Positions 16,018 to 23,870 of a stretch of DNA of 64,000 nucleotides are shown piece by piece (position 1 is the stretch's first letter; each line of letters opens with the position of its first letter). Source of the stretch: JAFNAG01 sp963721405 (GTDB lineage Bacteria > Acidobacteriota > UBA6911). The DNA lies in assembly GCA_963721405.1 (NCBI GenBank), contig CAVRJA010000010.1, forward strand, positions 124,001-188,000, read 5' to 3'. Made by a program: the position numbers and the translations under genes. The notes under the pieces are model-generated. The model did no database searches, was not told the DNA's origin, and saw only the letters and a program-made list of their open reading frames with translations.

Positions 16018-17760
16018 TCAATGTTCTCTATTTTCCTCCGACGGCTCGGCTCGCTCTCGTTCGCAGTTTACAAATGCCCAGCTATCAGGATCGAAGGCAT
16101 ATTGTACGGCCCGGAGGGCAGCGCGATGCCCGAAGAGGTATTCCAGGTTCAGGAACGGAAATTTGCGGGCGTATTTCAGATTCGCCCATAAGAACTGTGG
16201 CGGATACAGATGCACGTTGATGACCCCCTTCTGCTGCAGCTGACCACAGGTAGCCCACGACTGGAAAAGGCAAGCCTGGTTGTATTCCCGCAACTCAGGG
16301 CCTCCAACATTCATCGGATCAGGAAGTTTCAGCATGGCGGCGGCCTCTCGAACCAACTTGAGCCACCTCTCCTCAAAGACATACAAGTCATCAGAGCTTT
16401 CCGGCAGCTCCCGCTTCCAGCGCCGAAAACTCCCAATGATCAGAGCGACTCCGTGGACACTGGAGAGGAATTCCGCGGTGCCGAGCCACTTTACGGAAGG
16501 GGCCTTTCCGCTGTGGTGCAGCCGGTAGCGCCCCAAGACGGCAGCGAAAACACCCAGCGGTTCCAAGCCCGGATACTCTGATATGAATCTGTCCGCCGCC
16601 ATCATCGCGTCACGGACATAGGCGGGGCAACCCGCGAGCTGAATGAAGCCGCGGGTCCATCCATAGGCCGTCTCGAAGGCGTGTCCCCACGCGTTTAGCA
16701 GCCGGCTCAATTCTGACTCGTCAGAATCCGGACCGCCCCATTGGATTTTTTTTGCCAAGGGTGGCCTGTCGAGTGCTCCCTGTCGCACGTCCGATGTTTT
16801 CCGCAAACGCTTTGTGGGCATCGACTTCAAACTAGAAATGTCCGGCTTCGGAGATTCCGCTTGCGAGTCTAACCTTCTGGGAATAAATGACTTGGCTGGG
16901 GGAGTGTCCCCTTTGCCGCCGTTCTTATCTACAAATATATTTTTATTATTACTATTAAGAAAAAGAGATAGTCTGTAGATAAGATCGAGGGTATCGTGGA
17001 CACTATCCCCTACAAGTCCTTGAATCGCGACAGCTTCTCGCAATCCTGAATTGAAGCGTGAGCGGACATCTTTGGGTGCAACATCCCTCCAATCAAGGCA
17101 CTGCCGCTCCGCGATCTGTCGGGTGAACTCTGCAACCTCTTGCTCCAGCTGGCCAAGTTTCCCCCTTTCCCCGTCCGGCAGATCCATCAGCCGTTGCACG
17201 AGCTCAAGGATGTGCTCGCCGGTCAGAGGTGCCAGAAGATCGAGATATTCCCCCTGCCGGTGAAACGCTGCCAGAAGGGCGTCGTCCATGAGCTTAATCA
17301 AGATACGAGCCTCGTTCAGCATCCTTGCCGTCTGTGCCAAGAGCGTCCCCCCAGTGATCGTTGAGACACCCGAAAACAGCTCCTGCACCCGGACGAACGG
17401 CACGAACGCATCTGTGCGGCCTTTGCCTGAGAATCCGACCAGGTAGAGTTCCCCAACGCGCAGCCTCTGGATGCGGGCAATCACGCCGACGTTTGACAGG
17501 GCGGCAAGCAAGGCACGGACAGTTCTCTCCGCGACGCTGCAGGCGTGCGCAAGTTGCTTCACGGGCAAGATGACCGCAATCTCCCCGGGCCACAACCGGG
17601 CTTCTGCTGGCGGCCGATTTTCTCCGCTCACCGCTTCGGCAATCGCCAAATTCAGAGCGTTGAGGATCTTGCGCACAGCGACCGAAGTAGTTCGGCGCGA
17701 TACGCCACGCTCATGCGACGGGGGGTTTGGAAATCGTGATATACTCCTCATTGTCTTCAC
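16018..17760 (-). CDS. Unknown 580-aa protein with winged-helix-like N-terminus, possible replication protein
   Basis: Near residues 60-105 it has a helix-turn-helix-like segment (VKQLAHACSVAERTVRALLAALSNVGVI) followed by a beta wing. A charged helical middle region (LELVQRLMDLPDGERGKLGQLEQE) and a hydrophilic linker with KNIFVDKNGGKGDTPPAK follow. The C-terminal half is tryptophan-rich (WGGPDSDESELSRLLNAWGHAFETAYGW). This layout resembles element-encoded initiator proteins, but I do not recognise a family. It is preceded by a small excisionase-like gene and sits between att site and cargo, fitting a replication or regulation role in the integrated element. Confidence 0.5.
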   Translation of the reverse strand: MKTMRSISRFPNPPSHERGVSRRTTSVAVRKILNALNLAIAEAVSGENRPPAEARLWPGEIAVILPVKQLAHACSVAERTVRALLAALSNVGVIARIQRLRVGELYLVGFSGKGRTDAFVPFVRVQELFSGVSTITGGTLLAQTARMLNEARILIKLMDDALLAAFHRQGEYLDLLAPLTGEHILELVQRLMDLPDGERGKLGQLEQEVAEFTRQIAERQCLDWRDVAPKDVRSRFNSGLREAVAIQGLVGDSVHDTLDLIYRLSLFLNSNNKNIFVDKNGGKGDTPPAKSFIPRRLDSQAESPKPDISSLKSMPTKRLRKTSDVRQGALDRPPLAKKIQWGGPDSDESELSRLLNAWGHAFETAYGWTRGFIQLAGCPAYVRDAMMAADRFISEYPGLEPLGVFAAVLGRYRLHHSGKAPSVKWLGTAEFLSSVHGVALIIGSFRRWKRELPESSDDLYVFEERWLKLVREAAAMLKLPDPMNVGGPELREYNQACLFQSWATCGQLQQKGVINVHLYPPQFLWANLKYARKFPFLNLEYLFGHRAALRAVQYAFDPDSWAFVNCERERAEPSEENREH

Positions 17761-17770
17761 CTTGGTTTCT

Positions 17771-17799
17771 GGCCCGCCATTCCTCGCCGGAGGCGGGCC
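17771..17799. terminator. GC-rich hairpin with U-rich tail on the plus strand
   Basis: GGCCCGCC pairs with GGCGGGCC around a 13-nt loop, followed on the plus strand by TGTTTATTTTT. It lies between the helix-turn-helix gene and the 580-aa gene, which are both on the minus strand. On the minus strand there is no T run, so there it could act as an attenuator or processing hairpin instead. Confidence 0.5.
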
Positions 17800-17802
17800 T
17801 GT

Positions 17803-18015
17803 TTATTTTTCCACTCTATGTCTGGCTTCGCGTTCTGCCGCCAGCCTCTCAACATCAGCCCGGCGGAATATCCGCACGCCCGATGCGGAGCGCAAAGCCG
17901 CCAACTTGCCGGAGCGCTCCCACGCGATCACGGTCGCCCCCGCCACCCCCGTCGCTCGGGCGACCTCCCCCGTCAATAAGAACTCGCTCTCACTGCCTTT
18001 CTCCTTCGATTTCAT
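17803..18015 (-). CDS. MerR/excisionase-type helix-turn-helix protein
   Basis: From ATG 18015 (GGAGG about 7 nt upstream) the product is 70 aa. It carries FLLTGEVARATGVAGATVIA followed by WERSGKLAALRSASG and VRIFRRADVERLAAE, the compact MerR-like winged helix used by excisionases and element regulators. It is divergent from the gene at 18110. The intergenic region holds TTGAC and GTCAA arms separated by 11 bp (about 18048-18068), a possible binding site. It probably controls excision or expression of the element. Confidence 0.7.
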   Translation of the reverse strand: MKSKEKGSESEFLLTGEVARATGVAGATVIAWERSGKLAALRSASGVRIFRRADVERLAAEREARHRVEK

Positions 18016-18109
18016 TTCCACCCTCCACTTTTCTGCTTCCAGCATAGTTGACTCTGGATGATTGTCAATGTAAGCTGGTGTAGGCAAATATGGAACGGAT
18101 ATACATAAT

Positions 18110-18889
18110 ATGCGTGTTAACAGATTAAACGGATTTCAGACATGGGCGCTAGACTTCATAAATGGCGAGGAACCTGCCGAAGCAGCAGCGAGTGCAATCT
18201 GGCGCAACCTCAATCGCTGCGTCGATCTGATATGTCAATACAGGAAGGACTTCGATAGCGTCAAAGATCACTCAGACGTTGCCCAAGCCAAACGGGCGCT
18301 AAGTGCCTTGGGTGCAAAGTTGGATCAGGAAGTCACCGACCTGATCAACGATTGCATTGGTGGAAGCCATCTGCACCTGGAACCAATGACATGTTCAGTC
18401 GACATCTGGATGGCTCATGCGAAAGGCAAGAATCCAACCGACGAGGAAATCTTCCGCGCTTACAGAAAAGTCTTCGCCCCGGGAGATTTTGTAACATCGT
18501 CCCCTCCGGCGGCTCAGCACGCCTACTACTTCCGCACGCTGCTCTCCGAGCCCGGCCCCGGCATCGACAACATTTACAGATGCGACGGCTGCAAGAAAAA
18601 GGTATTCGTCTCCACCTATAGGCGACGCCAGCCGTTTTGCTCCGGCAACTGCCGTCAGGACTATCACAACCGGAGGAAAGCGACCGACATGGCCAGATAC
18701 ATGCGCGGTAAAAGACGGCGTGAGGCGCTGGTGGATTGGCCGCTTGGAGAACCGGTGGACTGGCCAGCGGCATTCAGGAAATGGAATGGGAAGCATTACA
18801 GAAAATACGCCTACGGTGATCTCGCCGATTTCAAGCGGGACTGGAAGCTGGCAAACCGTGGCAAGCAGGTCGCTCGTAGTCGAAGGTGA
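18110..18889 (+). CDS. Zinc-ribbon protein of unknown function
   Basis: The 259-aa protein has a helical N-terminal half and a treble-clef-like motif near residues 160-185: RCDGCKKKVFVSTYRRRQPF then CSGNCRQDYHNRRK. This is similar to the C-terminal zinc finger of CGNR-type proteins. A basic C-terminus (KRRREALVDW, KQVARSRR) would suit nucleic-acid binding. It is divergently arranged from the excisionase-like gene and belongs to the same integrated element. Confidence 0.6.
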   Translation: MRVNRLNGFQTWALDFINGEEPAEAAASAIWRNLNRCVDLICQYRKDFDSVKDHSDVAQAKRALSALGAKLDQEVTDLINDCIGGSHLHLEPMTCSVDIWMAHAKGKNPTDEEIFRAYRKVFAPGDFVTSSPPAAQHAYYFRTLLSEPGPGIDNIYRCDGCKKKVFVSTYRRRQPFCSGNCRQDYHNRRKATDMARYMRGKRRREALVDWPLGEPVDWPAAFRKWNGKHYRKYAYGDLADFKRDWKLANRGKQVARSRR

Positions 18890-19308
18890 CTCAAATCAAG
18901 CAGCAAGTAGGCTGAAGCACAAAAGGCACGGGCCTGCAAAGCGGCGCCTTCGTTCGCAAGGCAGGGGGGAAAGGGCGTACTTCGACTTCCGGCAGAACGC
19001 CGCCACGCTCCCATCGGTGGTGTGCTTCGCGGCCGTGCCTCGGCGGCGGCCCGCGCGGGGTGCGCGTATAGCGCTGCCCGCACGCCACAGGGATTGGCGC
19101 CCGCTGCCCCGCGCCGCGTCACTCCGGCGGACGCCGTAATGGGGTTTCTTGGAGGTCGCGCCCTTTCACTTTTCCTGTTGAATTCTTGACGGCAACAGGC
19201 TGATCATCAACCCGTCCTTTTTCGCCTTTGCCCGGAATTCGCGCACAGTTCCAACCTGAATCTCTAGAGATTCATAACGTGAAGCATCTTTAAATTGTGG
19301 GGGTAGAT
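18890..19308. other. Gene-free, strongly GC-rich stretch
   Basis: About 420 bp without a credible gene. The middle (18995-19140) is dominated by GC-rich tracts with short palindromic pieces (gcggccgtgcctcggcggcggcc). It could hold an element origin or transfer site, but I see no defining motif. Confidence 0.35.
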
Positions 19309-19713
19309 ATGAAGTTCAAACTTATCGCAGGGGACTTCCCCCCGGATACAGAGTTTGTTTTTGTGGAGCCGAACGCTTCACAGCCAAATCCAAAACTGCG
19401 ATGGGGGAGGGAAGTGGTTCATTACCATTTCAAGTACCAAGAATACCCATTGAAAGGGCAAGTACAGCGCACAGAGATAGTCACAGAAGAAAATAAGAAG
19501 AAGATACTTGGAAGCGTCGGGTGGGGAACCGCAGGGCTGATTGTTGGTAGTTTTGTTGCTTGGCCTTTTGCCTTGGGCGGGATGATTGCTGGCGTACTGA
19601 AGGGCGGGAATAGAAAGGAACTGTGCTTTGCCTGTTACCTAAAAGACGATAAGAAGTTTATGGCCGTGGCAGATGCTAAGACCTATCAGCAAATCACTTC
19701 ATTGACCTTCTGA
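19309..19713 (+). CDS. Small protein with a glycine-rich membrane hairpin
   Basis: The 134-aa product starts MKFKLIAGDFPPDTEF, preceded by a purine-rich GGGGGTAG. A central stretch (GSVGWGTAGLIVGSFVAWPF, then ALGGMIAGVLKGG) is hydrophobic and glycine-zipper-like, flanked by beta-rich domains. The C-terminus has CFACYLKDDKKFMAVADAKT. Such glycine-rich hairpins occur in phage- and element-encoded membrane-active proteins. No precise function can be given. Confidence 0.55.
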   Translation: MKFKLIAGDFPPDTEFVFVEPNASQPNPKLRWGREVVHYHFKYQEYPLKGQVQRTEIVTEENKKKILGSVGWGTAGLIVGSFVAWPFALGGMIAGVLKGGNRKELCFACYLKDDKKFMAVADAKTYQQITSLTF

Positions 19714-19793
19714 AGGCTGACGTATTGCGAATTTGCTGCAACGGCTAAAAGGGCTTTAGGGTTAGCCTCACCCATTTGGCTGAGGGCCAAAGA

Positions 19794-20912
19794 ATGCCGC
19801 AGAAGGAAGGCGATGTGAAACGGAGCTACTGGCTGGACCTTTTCACCGGCGTCACGTGGGAGCAGTTCCACAAGCGTGGCGGTTCCATCACCGGCTTTCG
19901 CGCCTCGCGCTGGAACCTGGTGCAGAAAATAGCCAAAGGGGATTACCTCCTCTGCTTCCTGACCGGCGTTTCGCGATTCATCGGCATCACGGAAGTCACG
20001 TCGGAACCGTTCAGGAAAGAGGAACGCGACATCTGGACGGACGAAGCGTTCCCATGCCGTCTCGGCGTGAAGCCTATTGTCGAACTCACGCCCGAAACCG
20101 CGGTCCCTGTTTTCGAGTTGCGCGACCAACTGACCTGTTTCCAGAACCTGAAAAACCCGCACGCATGGACAGGCCATTTCAGGTCATCCCCTGCAAGATG
20201 GAAGCAGGCCGACGGCGAAGCCATTGTCAAAGCCCTCCTTGCAGCCAAGGAAAATCCCGTCCCCCGCCCCTTTGACACACGAAAGCTGAAATACAGACCG
20301 CAAGCGCTTCGGGCGAAAATTGGTTCCGTGACCGTGCCGGGGGCGAATGATGAAGAAAGAAAAGAGGATGTCGAAAAAGAACCAACAGCATCCGAACACA
20401 CCGAAATTCAGTGGCACCTTCTGAAACTTGGGGCCGACATGGGCTTCGATGTCTGGGTGGCGCGGAATGATAGGGGAAGGGAATTCAAGGGGAAGAAGTT
20501 TTCCGATCTTCCCAGCCTGAAACCCAGCCTGCCGCTCCAGTTCGACGAAGCGACCAACAAGACCATCGAGCTGATTGACGTCCTGTGGCTTCGCGGAAGC
20601 GCCATCGTTGCGGCGTTCGAGATCGAAGCGACATCGGCGATCTATTCCGGCCTTCTTCGCATGTCCGACCTGATCGCCATGCAGCCGAACCTAAACATCC
20701 CGCTTTACGTGGTGGCGTCTGACGACCGCCGGAATAAAGTCATGACGGAGGTAAACCGCCCGACGTTTTCCCGGCTGAATCCCCCGCTTTCGCAGATGTG
20801 CCGGTTCATATCCTTTTCGGGTCTGAAGGATCAGATCAAACAGGCGGCGGCTTATATCAGATTTTTGAAGCCTGAATTTTTTGGAAGATCTATCAGAATC
20901 TTGCGAACTTGA
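19794..20912 (+). CDS. EVE-domain protein fused to a PD-(D/E)XK-like nuclease domain
   Basis: Residues about 5-150 form an EVE (PUA-like) domain: YWLDLFTGVTWEQF, KIAKGDYLLCFLTGVSRFIG, then an ELRDQLTCFQNL box. EVE domains bind modified bases. The second domain (about 205-372) has HTEIQWHLLKLGADMGFDVW, IDVLWLRGSAIVAAFEIEAT and SAIYSGLLRMSDLIAMQP, a restriction-endonuclease-like core. Together they suggest a modification-dependent restriction enzyme. A GTG at 19815 with GGAAGG upstream is an alternative start. The type I system follows about 500 bp downstream. Confidence 0.75.
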   Translation: MPQKEGDVKRSYWLDLFTGVTWEQFHKRGGSITGFRASRWNLVQKIAKGDYLLCFLTGVSRFIGITEVTSEPFRKEERDIWTDEAFPCRLGVKPIVELTPETAVPVFELRDQLTCFQNLKNPHAWTGHFRSSPARWKQADGEAIVKALLAAKENPVPRPFDTRKLKYRPQALRAKIGSVTVPGANDEERKEDVEKEPTASEHTEIQWHLLKLGADMGFDVWVARNDRGREFKGKKFSDLPSLKPSLPLQFDEATNKTIELIDVLWLRGSAIVAAFEIEATSAIYSGLLRMSDLIAMQPNLNIPLYVVASDDRRNKVMTEVNRPTFSRLNPPLSQMCRFISFSGLKDQIKQAAAYIRFLKPEFFGRSIRILRT

Positions 20913-21413
20913 AGAAGCCTGACATGCAGCCGCCGCTTTAGCAGTCTGCGCCTTATGACCGCTTGGGTGCGGGCACGCGCCTTCGGGCGGAGGCCGTAGG
21001 CATCGCCGCTGGCAAGTAGCTTCCGAAACGGTAGCAACGGTAGAACCCGCATGGTTACTGGCCATTTGGGCCTTTGTCGATCCGGTAGAAAAAACCAGCT
21101 CTACCACTCTCAATAATGCACAGAACCCGCGCCAGTACTTGCTTCTACCGTCCCTACCATCTGATAACTCAAGAGAAACCGCGTCCCTCGCGGGCGAGAA
21201 TGCCGACTGAGTTGCTGGCGCTCGGTTGCGGGCCAGTCGTCGCAGGCACAGTTCCGGCCGCGGCCGACCTCTTTCATCATCTCCAGCCATAAGATTCTGC
21301 AACAAATTGACCACACTGCGTTACAATCGCCGGATACTTGAGCGGTTGTGCAGCTCGTTCATAACCTGATTGGGACTTTGCCCCAAACGCAGCGACTGCG
21401 AGAGCAGACGGTC
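20913..21413. other. Gene-free stretch before hsdR
   Basis: About 500 bp without a recognisable gene or remnant. It presumably includes the hsdR promoter. Frames that cross it lack family features. Confidence 0.4.
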
Positions 21414-23867
21414 ATGGACAAGAAGGTTCTCAGCGAACGGGACATTTGTGCCAAGTTCATCATCCCTGCTGTGAAGAAGGCGGGGTGGGATGAGATGTCC
21501 CAGATCCGGGAGGAAGTCAGCTTCACGAAGGGCCGTATCATCGTCCGCGGAAAACTCGTAAGTCGTGGGAAGCCCAAACGGGCCGACTGCATCCTGTATT
21601 ATAAGCCTAATATTCCCATCGGTGTTATCGAGGCCAAGGACAACAACCATAGCGTCGGTGATGGCATGCAGAAGGCCCTCGACTATGCCGCCACGCTCGA
21701 TATTCCTTTCGTTTTCTCCTCGAATGGCGACGGGTTTGTATTCCATGACCGGACGGGCACCTATCCGCAGAAGGAATGTGACCTGTCCCTTGAGGCCTTC
21801 CCACGGCCCGAAGAACTCTGGGCCAAATATTGCGCATGGAAGGGGCTTACGCCGGACGCGCAGAAGATCGTGCTCCAGGACTACTTCGATGATGCCAGCG
21901 GCAAAGCACCGCGCTATTATCAGTGCAACGCCATCAACGCCGCTATCGAAGCCATTGCCAAAGGTCAGGACCGCATCCTGCTCGTCATGGCCACAGGCAC
22001 GGGCAAGACCTACACCGCCTTCCAAATAATCTGGCGGCTGTGGAAAGCCGGACGAAAAAAACGCATTCTCTTCCTGGCCGACCGCAATGTCCTCGTCGAC
22101 CAGACTATAGTGAACGATTTCCGCCCTTTTGGTCGGGTAATGGCAAAACTCAGCACAGGGAGTAAGACGATAGAGCGGGACGATGGTTCCGCAGTTACCA
22201 TCAACCTCGCTCTCGACAAGAAGCGCCGTGTCGACACCGCCTACGAAGTCTATCTCGCGCTTTACCAGGCGATCACGGGCCCCGAGGACCGTCAAAAACT
22301 GTTCCGCGAATTCTCTCCCGGCTTTTTCGACCTCATCGTCGTGGACGAATGCCACCGTGGAAGCGCCGCCGAAGATGCTGCCTGGCATGAGATTCTCACC
22401 CACTTCTCCGACGCGACCCAAATCGGCATGACAGCCACGCCCAAAGAGACCAAATACGTCTCAAACATCCACTACTTTGGCGAGCCCGTTTACTTCTACT
22501 CGCTGGAGCAGGGGATTCAGGATGGGTTTCTCGCGCCCTACAAAGTCATCAAAGTCCACATCGACCGCGATGTCGAGGGCTACCGGCCGGAGAAGGGAAA
22601 AATCGACCGTGAGGGCAACCTGGTCGAGGATCGCATCTATAACCGGACGGATTTCGATCGCACACTTGTAATCGACGATCGCACAAAGCTGGTCGCGAAG
22701 AAAGTGACCGAGTTTCTGAAGGAAAGCGGAGATCGGTTCCAGAAGGCCATCATCTTTTGTGTGGACACTGAGCATGCCGGACGCATGCGCCAGGCTCTGG
22801 TAAATGAAAATGCGGATCTCTTTGAGCAGAACGAGCGCTACATCGTGCGCATGGTCGGGGGCGATGATGTCGGCTGCGCCGAGATCGGCAACTTCATTGA
22901 CCCCGAGTCGAAGTATCCCGTACTTGTCACGACTTCGCGCTTGCTTTCCACTGGTGTGGACGTTCAGACGTGTCGTCTCATTGTGCTGGACCGAAATGTC
23001 GGTTCCATGACCGAGTTCAAGCAGATCGTCGGGCGCGGCACCCGAGTGCACGAGGACACGAAAAAGTTCTACTTCACCCTCATTGATTTCCGGGGCGCGA
23101 CCAGCCACTTTGCCGACCCGGATTTCGACGGCGAACCAGTTCAAATCTACAATCCCGGAGAAGGCGATCCCATGAGCCCTCCCGATGAGGCGCCGCCGTC
23201 AGGCGGCAATGAGGGTTCGCCCCCCTATATCGAGGATGAAGAAACCATCGTAGATGGGCCGCTTCCCGACATCACAATCCCGCCCGACGGTCCTGGGCCT
23301 CGTAAGAAGATCTTCGTCGACGGCGTTGGTGCTGCGATCATCGCCGAGCGGGTCGAATACCTCGACGAAAACGGAAAGCTGATCACGGAAAGCCTGCGCG
23401 ACTTCACCAAGAAGGCTCTGCGAAGACGATTTGCCAGCCTGGATGATTTTTTGCACCGTTGGGGTGAAGCCGAGCGTAAACAAGCAATCGTCGATGAACT
23501 CGCCGAAGAGGGGCTGCCTCTTGATCCACTCTCGGAGGAAGTCGGTAAGGATCTTGATCCTTTCGATCTAATCTGCCATGTGGCTTTTGACCGGCCGCCG
23601 CTCACCCGACGCGAGCGTGCCGACAATGTTCGCAAACGCGATGTCTTCACAAAGTACGGCACGCAGGCCCGAGCTGTCCTTGATGCTCTGCTGGCAAAAT
23701 ACCAGGACGACGGCGTGCTCAACCTCGACGATCCCCGCATCCTTCAGATCGCGCCGTTTGACACCATGGGGACGCCGCTGCAGCTCATCAAACAGTTTGG
23801 AACCCGCACCGATTTCGAGAACGCTGTTCACGAACTCCAAGCTGCCCTTTATCAGGAGGTAGCCTGA
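21414..23867 (+). CDS. hsdR: Type I restriction enzyme, R subunit
   Basis: The 817-aa HsdR has the nuclease core D58...E73-A-K75 (GVIEAKDNN). Walker A ATGTGKT is near residue 193, VVDECHRG (motif II) near 310, TATPKE nearby, and GRGTRVHED (motif VI) near 540. It translocates DNA with ATP and cleaves far from the unmethylated site when bound to HsdM2S. ATG 21414 is chosen because the family sequence begins at MDKKVLSERDICAKF. hsdM starts 3 bp after its stop, giving the order R-M-S in one operon. Confidence 0.92.
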   Translation: MDKKVLSERDICAKFIIPAVKKAGWDEMSQIREEVSFTKGRIIVRGKLVSRGKPKRADCILYYKPNIPIGVIEAKDNNHSVGDGMQKALDYAATLDIPFVFSSNGDGFVFHDRTGTYPQKECDLSLEAFPRPEELWAKYCAWKGLTPDAQKIVLQDYFDDASGKAPRYYQCNAINAAIEAIAKGQDRILLVMATGTGKTYTAFQIIWRLWKAGRKKRILFLADRNVLVDQTIVNDFRPFGRVMAKLSTGSKTIERDDGSAVTINLALDKKRRVDTAYEVYLALYQAITGPEDRQKLFREFSPGFFDLIVVDECHRGSAAEDAAWHEILTHFSDATQIGMTATPKETKYVSNIHYFGEPVYFYSLEQGIQDGFLAPYKVIKVHIDRDVEGYRPEKGKIDREGNLVEDRIYNRTDFDRTLVIDDRTKLVAKKVTEFLKESGDRFQKAIIFCVDTEHAGRMRQALVNENADLFEQNERYIVRMVGGDDVGCAEIGNFIDPESKYPVLVTTSRLLSTGVDVQTCRLIVLDRNVGSMTEFKQIVGRGTRVHEDTKKFYFTLIDFRGATSHFADPDFDGEPVQIYNPGEGDPMSPPDEAPPSGGNEGSPPYIEDEETIVDGPLPDITIPPDGPGPRKKIFVDGVGAAIIAERVEYLDENGKLITESLRDFTKKALRRRFASLDDFLHRWGEAERKQAIVDELAEEGLPLDPLSEEVGKDLDPFDLICHVAFDRPPLTRRERADNVRKRDVFTKYGTQARAVLDALLAKYQDDGVLNLDDPRILQIAPFDTMGTPLQLIKQFGTRTDFENAVHELQAALYQEVA

Positions 23868-23870
23868 TCC

